Part shown: piece after piece, positions 34,158 to 42,518 of the stretch
Numbering within the stretch: the stretch's first letter is position 1
How the letters are laid out: each line of letters begins with the position of its first letter
Origin: an uncultured Mediterraneibacter sp.
Lineage (GTDB): Bacteria > Bacillota > Clostridia > Lachnospirales > Lachnospiraceae
Length of the DNA stretch: 64,000 bases
Assembly (NCBI RefSeq): GCF_944377805.1
Contig: NZ_CALWFZ010000001.1
Location: 186,001 to 250,000, forward strand
Reading direction: 5' to 3'
Notes under the pieces: generated by a model
Databases searched by the model: none
Seen by the model: only the letters and a program-made list of their open reading frames with translations
Told to the model about the DNA's origin: nothing
Position numbers and translations under genes: made by a program

Positions 34158-36279
34158 ACTGATACTTGAAGACATCCGGCACAGAGGCTGGACAGCTGCG
34201 CTGACATGCACCGTTCTTTTTCTTATGATGCCTGTGTATGCGCTGCTCTATCTGCGTTCTTATTCCCAGAGTCTCTCGGATCCTTATGTATTCGAAAACG
34301 TCTCCGACTCTTTTCCGGGACTGTTCACCGGCTACAGTATGACTATTGTCAGCGTGGCGCTGGCAGCTGTTGCGATTCTATGCGCGCTGACAGGTTTCAG
34401 CTACATTCATTCCAGGGAGAGACTGGACTTCTTCCACTCTCTTCCGATAACACGGACCAGATGGTTTTCATCCACATACCTTGCAGGCCTGATCATCCTG
34501 ATCGTCCCTTATCTGATATGCGCTGCGCTGACAGTCGGCGTGGGCGCCGCGGAGGGCATCATGACAGCAGAAACTGCATCGCGCTCTGTACAGTCGGCCC
34601 TCGGAGGCCTTCTTGGTATCATTGTGATTTACAACGCCAGTATATTCGCAGTTATACTGACAGGGCGGACTGTCACCGGCCTTCTGGCCTCCCTGACAGT
34701 GGTCGTATATCCTCTTGTGGTTCTGACTGTATTTTCGCTGCTTCAGTCCACATATTTTGACAGTTTTTACGCAGCAGGAGAGCCATTGGCAAATACTCTT
34801 TCCAGGTATCTGTCGCCTGCAGGGATCTTTGTGACCCTCGCCAGGACAGGTGCACATGGAGATCTCAGCCTGTCCTGTCTGCTCGCTGCAATCGTTATGT
34901 CCGCAGCGCTGGCCGCCGTTTCGCTCATTCTGTATCGCGTTTATCCGTCGGAAGCCGCCGGAAACAGCATTGCTTTTTCGGTACTCGCTCCCATAGTGAA
35001 GGTGCTGATCTGCATACCGACTGCACTCTTTGTCGGAGTCATGGTTCCGGAAATCATGGCAATACCGGGAACCACGGTTATTCTGCCGCTGAGTCTGGCA
35101 GCAGCCGTACTCCTGTGTATTATCGTTGAGTTCGTGTATCATATGGACTTTAAAAAGCTGCTGATAAACTGGAGATCCTCCCTCATCTCCATAGCGGGAG
35201 TTGTGATTGTTATCTGTATCTTTCAGTTTGATCTGCCGGGATACGACACTTACCTCCCTGACGAAGATAAAATTGAATCGATCAGTTTCCGTCCGAATGC
35301 ATTTGATCAATACTTCTCCTATCCGGATGAATACCTTTCTGATTCTGACTATACCGCCAGTCCTGATGTCACTTTGGGCATCTTCGCTCCAAAAGAAGCG
35401 AAAGATATTCTCTATAAACTGGCGCAGTCCGGAATCAGTAATTTCAAAAACGGAATAACGACCGACAGTATCTATAATGACTCAGAATCTGATGCTGCCC
35501 GTGATTATACATGTACTGTCTTCCGCTATAAATTGTCCGGCGGACATACCGTCGTAAGACAGTATGTGATCAGCAGAGAGGAAGCCTCACAGGCACTGGA
35601 ACAGCTTCTTGAGTATGAAGATTATAAGAGAGAATTATTCCCGATTTTTCATGTGGATAAAAGCAGAGTAACGGGTATTTCCCTGTCAGACGCTTATGCT
35701 TCCCCGGCCAGCCTTACAATGAGCGCCGCGCAGCGGCAGGAGCTTCTGGGCGCCTACGAAAAGGACGTGCTGGGGATGACTTCCGAGACGTTGCTAAACG
35801 AAAGTCCACTGGCCGAATTCTTTCTCGAGATGTCGGATACGGCAGACGCTTCATCACCTGACTCGGCAGGTACGTCTTCTGCCTATTCCGATAACTGGTC
35901 GCAGGTCAGCGTATCTATGTTCTATATCTATCCCGGATATACCAACACGCTGAAGCTGCTGGAAGACTATGGATACTCGATACGAACTGAAATCAATCCG
36001 GCGGACGTCTCATCTGTCACGCTCACTCTCTGCGCGGACAGTATCCAGTCCGGAAAATACAGCGACATGCTCTCCGCTCTGTCAGATACGGCCAGCATAT
36101 CCCAATATGATATAGATGGCGGAACAAGTATCACGGCATACAGCGAAGAAGACATTAGCCTCATTCTGAATAGTGTGACTCCTTATCAGAATAAACTCTT
36201 AGATGACAGCATAAGATCAGGGGATTATATGGATATTGATTATAACAACGAACCGTCCGGAGGAATTAGTCTGGAGTAA
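34132..36279 (+). CDS. ABC transporter permease with large extracytoplasmic region
   Basis: 715-aa membrane partner of the ATPase. About six membrane helices occupy residues 15-345 (including LTCTVLFLMMPVYALLYL and the helix near SIAGVVIVICIFQF, 345-365). After the last helix comes a long non-membrane domain (about 370-715) rich in Ser, Asp and Tyr, ending YNNEPSGGISLE; it starts LPGYDTYLPDEDKIESI. This domain would lie outside the cell if the topology is even-numbered and could be a sensor or substrate-binding part. RBS GGAGG precedes the ATG. Such DUF6449-like tails are known from YtrA-regulated permeases, but the function is unclear. Confidence 0.85.
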   Translation: MTSKISCTKLILEDIRHRGWTAALTCTVLFLMMPVYALLYLRSYSQSLSDPYVFENVSDSFPGLFTGYSMTIVSVALAAVAILCALTGFSYIHSRERLDFFHSLPITRTRWFSSTYLAGLIILIVPYLICAALTVGVGAAEGIMTAETASRSVQSALGGLLGIIVIYNASIFAVILTGRTVTGLLASLTVVVYPLVVLTVFSLLQSTYFDSFYAAGEPLANTLSRYLSPAGIFVTLARTGAHGDLSLSCLLAAIVMSAALAAVSLILYRVYPSEAAGNSIAFSVLAPIVKVLICIPTALFVGVMVPEIMAIPGTTVILPLSLAAAVLLCIIVEFVYHMDFKKLLINWRSSLISIAGVVIVICIFQFDLPGYDTYLPDEDKIESISFRPNAFDQYFSYPDEYLSDSDYTASPDVTLGIFAPKEAKDILYKLAQSGISNFKNGITTDSIYNDSESDAARDYTCTVFRYKLSGGHTVVRQYVISREEASQALEQLLEYEDYKRELFPIFHVDKSRVTGISLSDAYASPASLTMSAAQRQELLGAYEKDVLGMTSETLLNESPLAEFFLEMSDTADASSPDSAGTSSAYSDNWSQVSVSMFYIYPGYTNTLKLLEDYGYSIRTEINPADVSSVTLTLCADSIQSGKYSDMLSALSDTASISQYDIDGGTSITAYSEEDISLILNSVTPYQNKLLDDSIRSGDYMDIDYNNEPSGGISLE

Positions 36280-36306
36280 ATCCCTCTTTGTGCGATAAAA
36301 GAAATC

Positions 36307-36350
36307 GGCGGGCAGTATGTGTCATGGGCACACAGCACATACTGCCCGCC
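36307..36350 (-). terminator. terminator at the end of the hydrogenase operon
   Basis: 15-bp perfect stem GGCGGGCAGTATGTG / CACATACTGCCCGCC; on the minus strand it is followed by GATTTCTTTT. It lies between the convergent ABC permease and hydrogenase genes and may work in both directions. Confidence 0.88.
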
Positions 36351-36353
36351 ATA

Positions 36354-38096
36354 TTAGTTAATGCTCCGCTTCACATATGTTGTATGAAGTATGTGATGAG
36401 CCTTCTCGCTCCCCGGCGATCCCAGATATTCACTGTACACTTTCCTGATGGACGGATTTTCATGAGATTTGCGGATCGTCTTGGCCGCGTCATTGTCATA
36501 CAGCGCCTTTGCGCGGATTGCCTTTACATTTTCAAAGTTACGCACATCCGCGTGTACCTGAGGCTGGCCTCCGCCGTTTACGCATCCTCCTGGACAGCAC
36601 ATAATTTCAATAAAATGATAATCCGCCTCTCCTGAGCGCACCTTATCCATAATGATTCTGGCGTTGGACAGACCGCTTGCCACAGCGACTTTCACATCCA
36701 TGCCCGCCACATTGTACGTTGCCTCTTTTATCCCTTCTGTGCCGCGCACTTCGACAAAATCCACCTTCTCCAGAGTCCGGCCGGTCAGCGTCTCCACAGC
36801 GGTACGCAGAGCCGCTTCCATCACGCCTCCTGTAGCTCCGAAGATAACGCCAGCTCCCGAGGCTTCCCCGAGAGGATCGTCAAAACCTTCATCCGGGAGG
36901 CTGCAAAAATCTATTCCCACTTTGCGAATCAGGCGTGCCAGCTCTCTTGTTGTAATCGATATATCCACATCCGGTACTCCCGCCGCATACTGGTCTTCTC
37001 TCTGAATCTCAAACTTTTTCGCAGTACAGGGCATAACGCTGACACACACAATATCCTCCGGCGCAATTCCCATCTTCTCAGCATAATAAGTCTTCGTGAC
37101 AGCTCCGAACATCTGCTGCGGTGACTTACAGCTTGAGAGATGTTCCAACTGATCCGGATAATAATGCTCACAGTACTTAATCCATCCCGGCGAACAGGAC
37201 GTCATCATTGGCAGTACGCCTCCGTTTCGCACACGGTCGATAAACTCGTGGGCCTCCTCCATGATCGTAAGGTCTGCGCTGAAATCCGTGTCAAATACTT
37301 TATCAAATCCGATCCTTCTCAACGCCGCCGCCATTTTCCCTTCTACATCCGTGCCTATCGGATAGCCGAACTCTTCCCCGAGAGCCGCCCTGACAGAAGG
37401 CGCCGGCTGGACTACTACATGTTTTTTCTCATCAGCGATGGCAGCAAGGACGTCATCAATACTGCTCTTTTCATAAAGCGCCCCTGTCGGACATGCCGCA
37501 ATACACTGACCGCAGGATACACAGCTCGTATCCCCAAGTCCCATGTCAAAAGGAGAGCCGATAAACGTCGCGAATCCGCGGTTATTCGGTCCGATAACAC
37601 CTACACTCTGTACTTTTTCGCACACAGCGGAACATCTGCGGCAGAGAATACATTTATTATTATCCCTCACCATATGTACCGCACTTTCATCCGGCTCATA
37701 GTGATTCATTTCACCCGCGAAATAGTCCTCGTCCGTCACGCCCAGTTCCTGGCAGAGTTGCTGAAGTTCGCACTGTCCGCTTCTCACACAGGAGAGACAT
37801 TTCTTGTCATGGACAGAGAGCAGAAGTTCCAGTGTTCTTTTTCTGGCGTCCAGAAGTCTCTGTGTATTCGTCCTGACCTCCATTCCTTCTGCCACCGGAT
37901 ACACGCAGGATGCCACGAGCCCTTTTGCCCCTTTTACTTCTACGACGCACATACGGCATGCTCCGATCTCATTAATATCTTTCAGATAGCAGAGAGTCGG
38001 TATTCTGATTCCCGCCCCGCGCGCCGCCTCAAGGATAGTTGAATCCGCAGGCGCAGTTACATTCAGGCCATTAATCTTTAAATTCACATTTTCCAT
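36354..38096 (-). CDS. hndD: [FeFe] hydrogenase catalytic subunit, NAD(P)H-linked (HndD/HydA)
   Basis: Hydrogen-producing or consuming catalytic subunit. 580 aa: N-terminal [2Fe-2S] domain (Cys36, Cys47, Cys50, Cys64), a His-ligated cluster region HDKKCLSCVRSGQCELQ (96-112), two [4Fe-4S] motifs (CILCRRCSAVC and CVSCGQCIAAC, 149-202), then the H-cluster domain with TSCSPGW (299-305), MPCTAKKFE (355-363) and EIMCCPGGCVNGGGQ (497-511), and a small-subunit-like C-terminal tail. The L1 motif has Ser302 where the TSCCPxW consensus has its second Cys; I recall this variant in other NAD(P)H-linked enzymes. Last gene of the hnd operon. Confidence 0.95.
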   Translation of the reverse strand: MENVNLKINGLNVTAPADSTILEAARGAGIRIPTLCYLKDINEIGACRMCVVEVKGAKGLVASCVYPVAEGMEVRTNTQRLLDARKRTLELLLSVHDKKCLSCVRSGQCELQQLCQELGVTDEDYFAGEMNHYEPDESAVHMVRDNNKCILCRRCSAVCEKVQSVGVIGPNNRGFATFIGSPFDMGLGDTSCVSCGQCIAACPTGALYEKSSIDDVLAAIADEKKHVVVQPAPSVRAALGEEFGYPIGTDVEGKMAAALRRIGFDKVFDTDFSADLTIMEEAHEFIDRVRNGGVLPMMTSCSPGWIKYCEHYYPDQLEHLSSCKSPQQMFGAVTKTYYAEKMGIAPEDIVCVSVMPCTAKKFEIQREDQYAAGVPDVDISITTRELARLIRKVGIDFCSLPDEGFDDPLGEASGAGVIFGATGGVMEAALRTAVETLTGRTLEKVDFVEVRGTEGIKEATYNVAGMDVKVAVASGLSNARIIMDKVRSGEADYHFIEIMCCPGGCVNGGGQPQVHADVRNFENVKAIRAKALYDNDAAKTIRKSHENPSIRKVYSEYLGSPGSEKAHHILHTTYVKRSIN

Positions 38097-38111
38097 CTTC
38101 TCTGCCCTCCC

Positions 38112-39899
38112 TTATTCTTTGTAGATTGCACCAAACCGGCATTTATCCATGCAGGCGCCGCATTTTAAGCATTTCTCCGGGTTAATCATATGTACTTCCT
38201 TCACCTTGCCGATGATCGCGTCTGCCGGACAGGTTCTCGCGCAAAGCGTACAGCCCTTACACTTATCCGGATCAATTCTGTACTGAAGCAGGTCTTTACA
38301 AACTCCCGCGGGACATTTCCTGTCGACAATATGGGCAATATACTCATCCCTGAAATACCGCAGAGTGGACAACACCGGATTGGGAGCCGTCTGCCCCAGG
38401 GCGCACAGAGAGTTTTCCTTTAAGTGACCGCAGAGTTCTTCCAGTTTATCCAGATCATCCATCGTCGCCTGACCTTTTGTAATCTTATCCAGGATCTCCA
38501 GCATACGTCTCGTTCCAATCCGGCAGGGAGTACATTTCCCGCAGGACTCGTCAACTGTGAACTCAAGGAAAAACTTGGCAATATCTACCATACATGTATC
38601 TTCATCCATTATAATCAGCCCGCCGGAACCCATCATAGATCCTATGGCGATCAGATTGTCATAGTCAATAGGAACGTCCATGTGTTCTGCCGGAATACAG
38701 CCGCCGGAAGGTCCTCCTGTCTGAGCGGCCTTAAATCTCTTACCATTGGGAACACCCCCTCCGATCTCTTCTACAATCTCCCGGAGCGTTGTTCCCATCG
38801 GGATCTCCACAAGACCGGTATTATGAATCTTTCCGCCAAGGGCAAACACTTTCGTGCCTTTGGACTTCTCTGTTCCCATAGACGCAAACCATTCCGGCCC
38901 ATTTACGATGATCTGGGGAATATTGGCATAAGTCTCCACGTTATTTAGAATGGTCGGTTTCTGAAATAATCCCTTTAAGGCCGGATAAGGAGGACGCGGA
39001 CGGGGTTCCCCGCGGTTCCCTTCAATAGAAGTCATAAGCGCAGTCTCCTCACCGCATACAAACGCTCCGGCGCCCAGCCTTAATTCAATGTCAAAATCAA
39101 AACCGCTGTCAAAAATATTTTTGCCCAGCAGGCCATACTCTCTCGCCTGTCCGATCGCGATTTCCAGACGCTTTACAGCGATCGGATATTCTGCCCGGAC
39201 ATAGATATATCCCTGAGATGCCCCGATAGCATAACCTGCAATCGCCATAGCCTCGAGAACTGCGTGAGGATCTCCCTCCAGTATGGACCGGTCCATGAAT
39301 GCTCCGGGATCTCCCTCGTCAGCATTACAACAGACATATTTCTGATCCGCTTCGTTGGCCGCCGCGAATTTCCATTTCAGCCCGGTCGGAAAACCGGCGC
39401 CGCCCCTGCCTCGAAGTCCGCTGTCCAGAAGAATCTGTATCACATCTTCAGGCTTCTTCTCAGTGAGTACCACTCCTAACGCTTCATAACCTCCCGTTCC
39501 GATATATTCATCGATATTCTCGGGATTGATAACGCCGCAGTTTCTAAGCGCTACTCTGTGCTGTTTCTTATAGAAATCCGTCTCGTTGAGAGGAATGATC
39601 TTATCCGCTTTCGTCGTCTCATCATAGAGAAGTCTTGTGACCACTCTCCCCTTGAGCAGATGCTCTGCTACAATCTCGGGGATATCATCTTCCTGCACCA
39701 TAGAGTAAAATGTCCCTTCCGGATAGACAATCATAATAGGTCCCAGAGCGCAGAGACCGAAGCAACCGGTCTGAACAACGCCGACTTCCTCTGTCAGCCC
39801 GTTTGCGGCAATCTCTTTTTCCAGTCTCTCTCTGATCCTCTGGCTGCCGGAAGAGGTGCATCCTGTTCCGCCGCAGACGAGTACATGTGAACGATACAT
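38112..39899 (-). CDS. hndC: NAD(P)H hydrogenase flavoprotein subunit (HndC/HydB, NuoF-like)
   Basis: Flavin subunit that exchanges electrons between NAD(P)H and the hydrogenase. 595 aa: N-terminal thioredoxin-like [2Fe-2S] domain (VLVCGGTGCTSSGS, then TGCFGLCALGP), NuoF core with the FMN/NADH glycine-rich GLRGRGGAGFPTGLKW and CNADEGDPGAFMDR, the SLBB region, the [4Fe-4S] motif ESCGKCTPCRIGTRR, and two C-terminal ferredoxin motifs CKGCTLCARTCPADAI and CLKCGACMDKCRFGAI. This architecture is that of electron-bifurcating or NAD(P)-linked trimeric/tetrameric hydrogenases. Confidence 0.95.
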   Translation of the reverse strand: MYRSHVLVCGGTGCTSSGSQRIRERLEKEIAANGLTEEVGVVQTGCFGLCALGPIMIVYPEGTFYSMVQEDDIPEIVAEHLLKGRVVTRLLYDETTKADKIIPLNETDFYKKQHRVALRNCGVINPENIDEYIGTGGYEALGVVLTEKKPEDVIQILLDSGLRGRGGAGFPTGLKWKFAAANEADQKYVCCNADEGDPGAFMDRSILEGDPHAVLEAMAIAGYAIGASQGYIYVRAEYPIAVKRLEIAIGQAREYGLLGKNIFDSGFDFDIELRLGAGAFVCGEETALMTSIEGNRGEPRPRPPYPALKGLFQKPTILNNVETYANIPQIIVNGPEWFASMGTEKSKGTKVFALGGKIHNTGLVEIPMGTTLREIVEEIGGGVPNGKRFKAAQTGGPSGGCIPAEHMDVPIDYDNLIAIGSMMGSGGLIIMDEDTCMVDIAKFFLEFTVDESCGKCTPCRIGTRRMLEILDKITKGQATMDDLDKLEELCGHLKENSLCALGQTAPNPVLSTLRYFRDEYIAHIVDRKCPAGVCKDLLQYRIDPDKCKGCTLCARTCPADAIIGKVKEVHMINPEKCLKCGACMDKCRFGAIYKE

Positions 39900-39932
39900 A
39901 TTTTCTTAAGCCTCCTTTTTCAGTTTGTATTT

Positions 39933-40307
39933 TTATTTCTGTGCCGCGCTTAATGTGTACTTTGTCACGACCCGGCCGCCTTGCAGGTGAAGGCGCAGCA
40001 CCTCCAGAGCTTTCTCGGGCGTCATCTTTACATAAGTCACCTTCTCTTTTCCCGGCTCCATCACTTCTACAATCGGCTCATACTGGCACAGCCCGATACA
40101 TCCGGTCTGGGTTACGCAGATCTTCTCACTTAGATTCTGTTCCTGAACCGCGTCTGAAAGCGCTGTCAGGACTGGTCTTGCCCCGCTCGCAATTCCACAG
40201 GTGGCCATTCCGACCACTACACGAATCTGATTCTCATTCTCCGCCCGGATCCCCACTTTCCCCTGCATCTTTTCTCTGATTGCGCGTAATTCTTCAAGAG
40301 ATTTCAT
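39933..40307 (-). CDS. hndB: NAD(P)H hydrogenase [2Fe-2S] subunit HndB-like
   Basis: 124-aa thioredoxin-like ferredoxin domain protein of the HndB type. An N-terminal helix (MKSLEELRAIREKMQGK) precedes VGMATCGIASGARPVL and TQTGCIGLCQYEPIVEV. Three cysteines stand at conserved positions in these motifs; the fourth ligand of a standard thioredoxin-like [2Fe-2S] site is not obvious. Encoded between the ATPase and HndC genes; probably an electron-relay or structural subunit of the hydrogenase. Confidence 0.88.
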   Translation of the reverse strand: MKSLEELRAIREKMQGKVGIRAENENQIRVVVGMATCGIASGARPVLTALSDAVQEQNLSEKICVTQTGCIGLCQYEPIVEVMEPGKEKVTYVKMTPEKALEVLRLHLQGGRVVTKYTLSAAQK

Positions 40308-40363
40308 ATAAGCCCTCCATTTCTGTCAATTTCATATACATTGCTGTCTTTTACAACGTTTAT

Positions 40364-40924
40364 TTAAACTTCAGCCCCGCCATCTGTCTCTGTCTTATTT
40401 ACCTCAAGATATTCCCTGATGAACGCAGATACTTCCTGTTCTGAAAATGAGATGCCCTCTCCCAATATTTCCCGCATCTGCCGGGTATCCAGCACGAAGC
40501 TTTTCTCCCCGTATTCATAGATATATCTGAAGTCGGTCTGAGCGTTAAAGACGATCAGCGTATGTATGGTAGAACTGATATTCCCCAGCGGCATCCTGTC
40601 GATATGCGACAGTCCGAAAACCGCTTTTACCGTAGTTCCCTTTCCTGTTTCTGAATCAATCTGAAAGCTGCCCCCCGCACCCTCCGATGCCTGCTTGAAA
40701 AACGGAATCCCAAGTCCGACTTTTCTGGTCGTTCTTGTTGTATAGAACGGATCCTGCACTCTCTCAAGCTGCTCCTGCGTCATGCCGCACCCGTCGTCCG
40801 TAATCGTAACCGTAAGCGTATCCGCTCCCGGCTGCACCGAAACCGTAATCTCGATCAGAGATGCGCCTGCCCTCACGGAGTTTTCAGCCACGTCAAGAAT
40901 ATTCAGAGCAATCTCCGGCATCAT
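40364..40924 (-). CDS. stand-alone histidine-kinase-like ATPase in hydrogenase operon
   Basis: 186-aa protein with a GHKL ATP-binding domain and no phospho-acceptor or sensor domain: N box EIALNILDVAENSVRAGA, G1 box TITDDGCGM, F box DPFYTTRTTRKVGLGIPFF and G2 box SETGKGTTVKAVFG. The last 70 residues (IHTLIVFNAQTDFRYIYEY...) are a separate unassigned segment. It lies between hndA and hndB, four bases after the hndA stop. Such ATPases recur in clostridial hydrogenase operons; whether it acts as an anti-sigma-type kinase or a partner of the divergent RsbW-like protein is unknown. Confidence 0.87.
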   Translation of the reverse strand: MMPEIALNILDVAENSVRAGASLIEITVSVQPGADTLTVTITDDGCGMTQEQLERVQDPFYTTRTTRKVGLGIPFFKQASEGAGGSFQIDSETGKGTTVKAVFGLSHIDRMPLGNISSTIHTLIVFNAQTDFRYIYEYGEKSFVLDTRQMREILGEGISFSEQEVSAFIREYLEVNKTETDGGAEV

Positions 40925-40927
40925 AGC

Positions 40928-41422
40928 TTACTCATACTTTGCGAGAATGCCGTCAATATCATCTACTGTCAGCCGCCCGTATACTTCGTCGTTAATCAGC
41001 ATGACCGGGGCCAGACCGCAGGCGCCGACGCACCGGCACGCATCCAGTGAAAATTTACCGTCCGGAGTGCACTCTCCCCCTACAATGCCGAGTTTTTCCA
41101 TGAGTGCATTGTAAATGTCACCGGATCCTTTCACATAGCATGCCGTTCCAAGACAGACAGAGATGCGGTATTTTCCCTTCGGGTTAAGCGTAAACTGTGA
41201 GTAGAACGTCGCGACACCGTAGATCTTCTCAAGAGGAATCCCCGTCTCATCTGAGATCCTCTTCTGTACTTCAACCGGAAGATAACCATATATATCCTGT
41301 GCTTTTTGCAGGATCGGCATCAAAGCACCTTTTTCACTTTTGAGCCCGGCAATCACTTGCATAAGTGCTTCTTCCTGTTCTTTTGTTCCGGAAAATGGAA
41401 CTGTCCCTTTCTTAGCTGCCAT
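40928..41422 (-). CDS. hndA: NAD(P)H hydrogenase NuoE-like subunit (HndA/HydC)
   Basis: 164-aa [2Fe-2S] thioredoxin-like subunit homologous to complex I NuoE. The helical N-terminal domain (SEKGALMPILQKAQDIYGYLP..., VATFYSQF) is followed by the cluster domain with CLGTACYVKGSGDI and ACRCVGACGLAPVM providing the four cysteine ligands. It starts the hnd operon; GGAGG lies upstream of its ATG. The order HndA-ATPase-HndB-HndC-HndD is typical for Clostridia. Confidence 0.95.
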   Translation of the reverse strand: MAAKKGTVPFSGTKEQEEALMQVIAGLKSEKGALMPILQKAQDIYGYLPVEVQKRISDETGIPLEKIYGVATFYSQFTLNPKGKYRISVCLGTACYVKGSGDIYNALMEKLGIVGGECTPDGKFSLDACRCVGACGLAPVMLINDEVYGRLTVDDIDGILAKYE

Positions 41423-41637
41423 TCTTCAACCTCCATTTCTCTTTTCCCGCATTTTCGCGTGTGTCGATACTTTTTTAAAATTCGCGGAATTTGCGGGTAT
41501 TTTGTGATCATTAAATAAATAATACCATATGATATTGCAATAAGCCACTTTGAATTTATGGTTTTTTATTTATTTTTATTACTTTTCAATATTTTTCCGA
41601 CTATTCTGACATTATACCAATACTGTTTAGTCAATTA

Positions 41638-41666
41638 TTGCTTTTTACAGGGGCAGATGTTATACT
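41638..41666 (+). promoter_or_regulatory. promoter of the DRTGG-ATPase-HydS-like-PHP cluster
   Basis: -35 TTGCTT (41638-41643), 17-base spacer, -10 TATACT (41661-41666), 48 bases before the first ATG. The 291-bp divergent region 41423-41713 must also hold the hnd promoter, which I could not place with confidence. Confidence 0.6.
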
Positions 41667-41713
41667 GACTGAAAACAGAAAACTGTCTAAATACATATGA
41701 TTCAGGAGGTCTT

Positions 41714-42058
41714 ATGACAATCAAAGAAATGCAGAAAGCTCTAAGCGCGAAGTTCCTTTACGGAGAAGAACTTGCCGATCTGGACGTCCAATTTGTCTTT
41801 TCCGCCGATATGATGAGCGATGTTCTTGCGTTTTGCGGCCAGTGCTCTGTGCTGATCACAGGACTGTGCAATCCCCAGGTAGTCCGCACTGCGGAGATGC
41901 TGGATATATGCTGCATCATCTTTGTTCGCGGTAAGCTGCCGGACGAAAACATGCTTGCCCTGGCCCGCGGCAAGTCCATCGCTGTTCTCGCAACGGACCA
42001 CTACATGTTCACCACCTGCGGTATTCTGTATGAACATGGACTGCGGGGAGGTGCTTAA
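41714..42058 (+). CDS. DRTGG domain protein, first copy
   Basis: 114-aa protein consisting of one DRTGG-like domain: MTIKEMQKALSAKFLYGEEL, then FVFSADMMSDVLAF, LITGLCNPQVVRTAEMLDI and the end GKSIAVLATDHYMFTTCGIL. DRTGG domains occur with CBS domains and in phosphotransacetylase-like proteins; a ligand is not established for this stand-alone form. First gene of a five-gene cluster divergent from the hydrogenase operon, immediately followed by the RsbW-like ATPase with no gap. RBS GGAGG. Confidence 0.82.
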   Translation: MTIKEMQKALSAKFLYGEELADLDVQFVFSADMMSDVLAFCGQCSVLITGLCNPQVVRTAEMLDICCIIFVRGKLPDENMLALARGKSIAVLATDHYMFTTCGILYEHGLRGGA

Positions 42059-42481
42059 ATGGGCGATCAGCTTATCTTCACATACATCATTGACGGTGAT
42101 GATTTCACCCGCGCGGGCGAAGCGAGCAGCTCTGTCAAGAATAAACTAAAGCTGCTTGGAGTAGGGAGCGAAGTCATCCGCAAAGTCGCTATTGCCATGT
42201 ATGAGGGAGAGATCAATATGGTAATCCACGCGGAAGGTGGAACAATTACCGTCACAGTATCCGACAGTGATATTACGATGGTTCTGACCGATAAAGGACC
42301 GGGTATCCCTGATATTGAACAGGCGATGCAGGAAGGGTTTTCAACTGCCCGGGAAGAAGTGCGCTCCCTTGGATTTGGCGCGGGCATGGGCCTTCCTAAT
42401 ATGAAGCGCTTCACCGATGAGATGTTCATTGACACTGTCATCGGCGAAGGAACGACTATTACTATGAGAGTCAATCTGTAA
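42059..42481 (+). CDS. RsbW-like anti-sigma/serine kinase ATPase
   Basis: 140-aa GHKL ATP-binding protein of the anti-sigma regulatory factor group: N box AIAMYEGEINMVIHA, G1 box LTDKGPGIPDIEQAM, and GFGAGMGLPNMKRF then GEGTTITMRV as G2. Size equals RsbW/SpoIIAB. It would bind a partner or phosphorylate a serine in an antagonist; no anti-anti-sigma (STAS) gene is beside it. Its neighbour set (DRTGG, hydrogenase-like Fe-S protein, PHP) suggests it relays redox information. Confidence 0.88.
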   Translation: MGDQLIFTYIIDGDDFTRAGEASSSVKNKLKLLGVGSEVIRKVAIAMYEGEINMVIHAEGGTITVTVSDSDITMVLTDKGPGIPDIEQAMQEGFSTAREEVRSLGFGAGMGLPNMKRFTDEMFIDTVIGEGTTITMRVNL

Positions 42482-42518
42482 TATATCCTGACAGAACCGC
42501 CGAAAGGAGGCATTGCCC

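Noticed and set aside
41500..41525. Possible Rex site (TTGTGA followed by AT-rich sequence) before hndA
   Set aside because: Only one half-site fits; the second half does not match the Rex palindrome.
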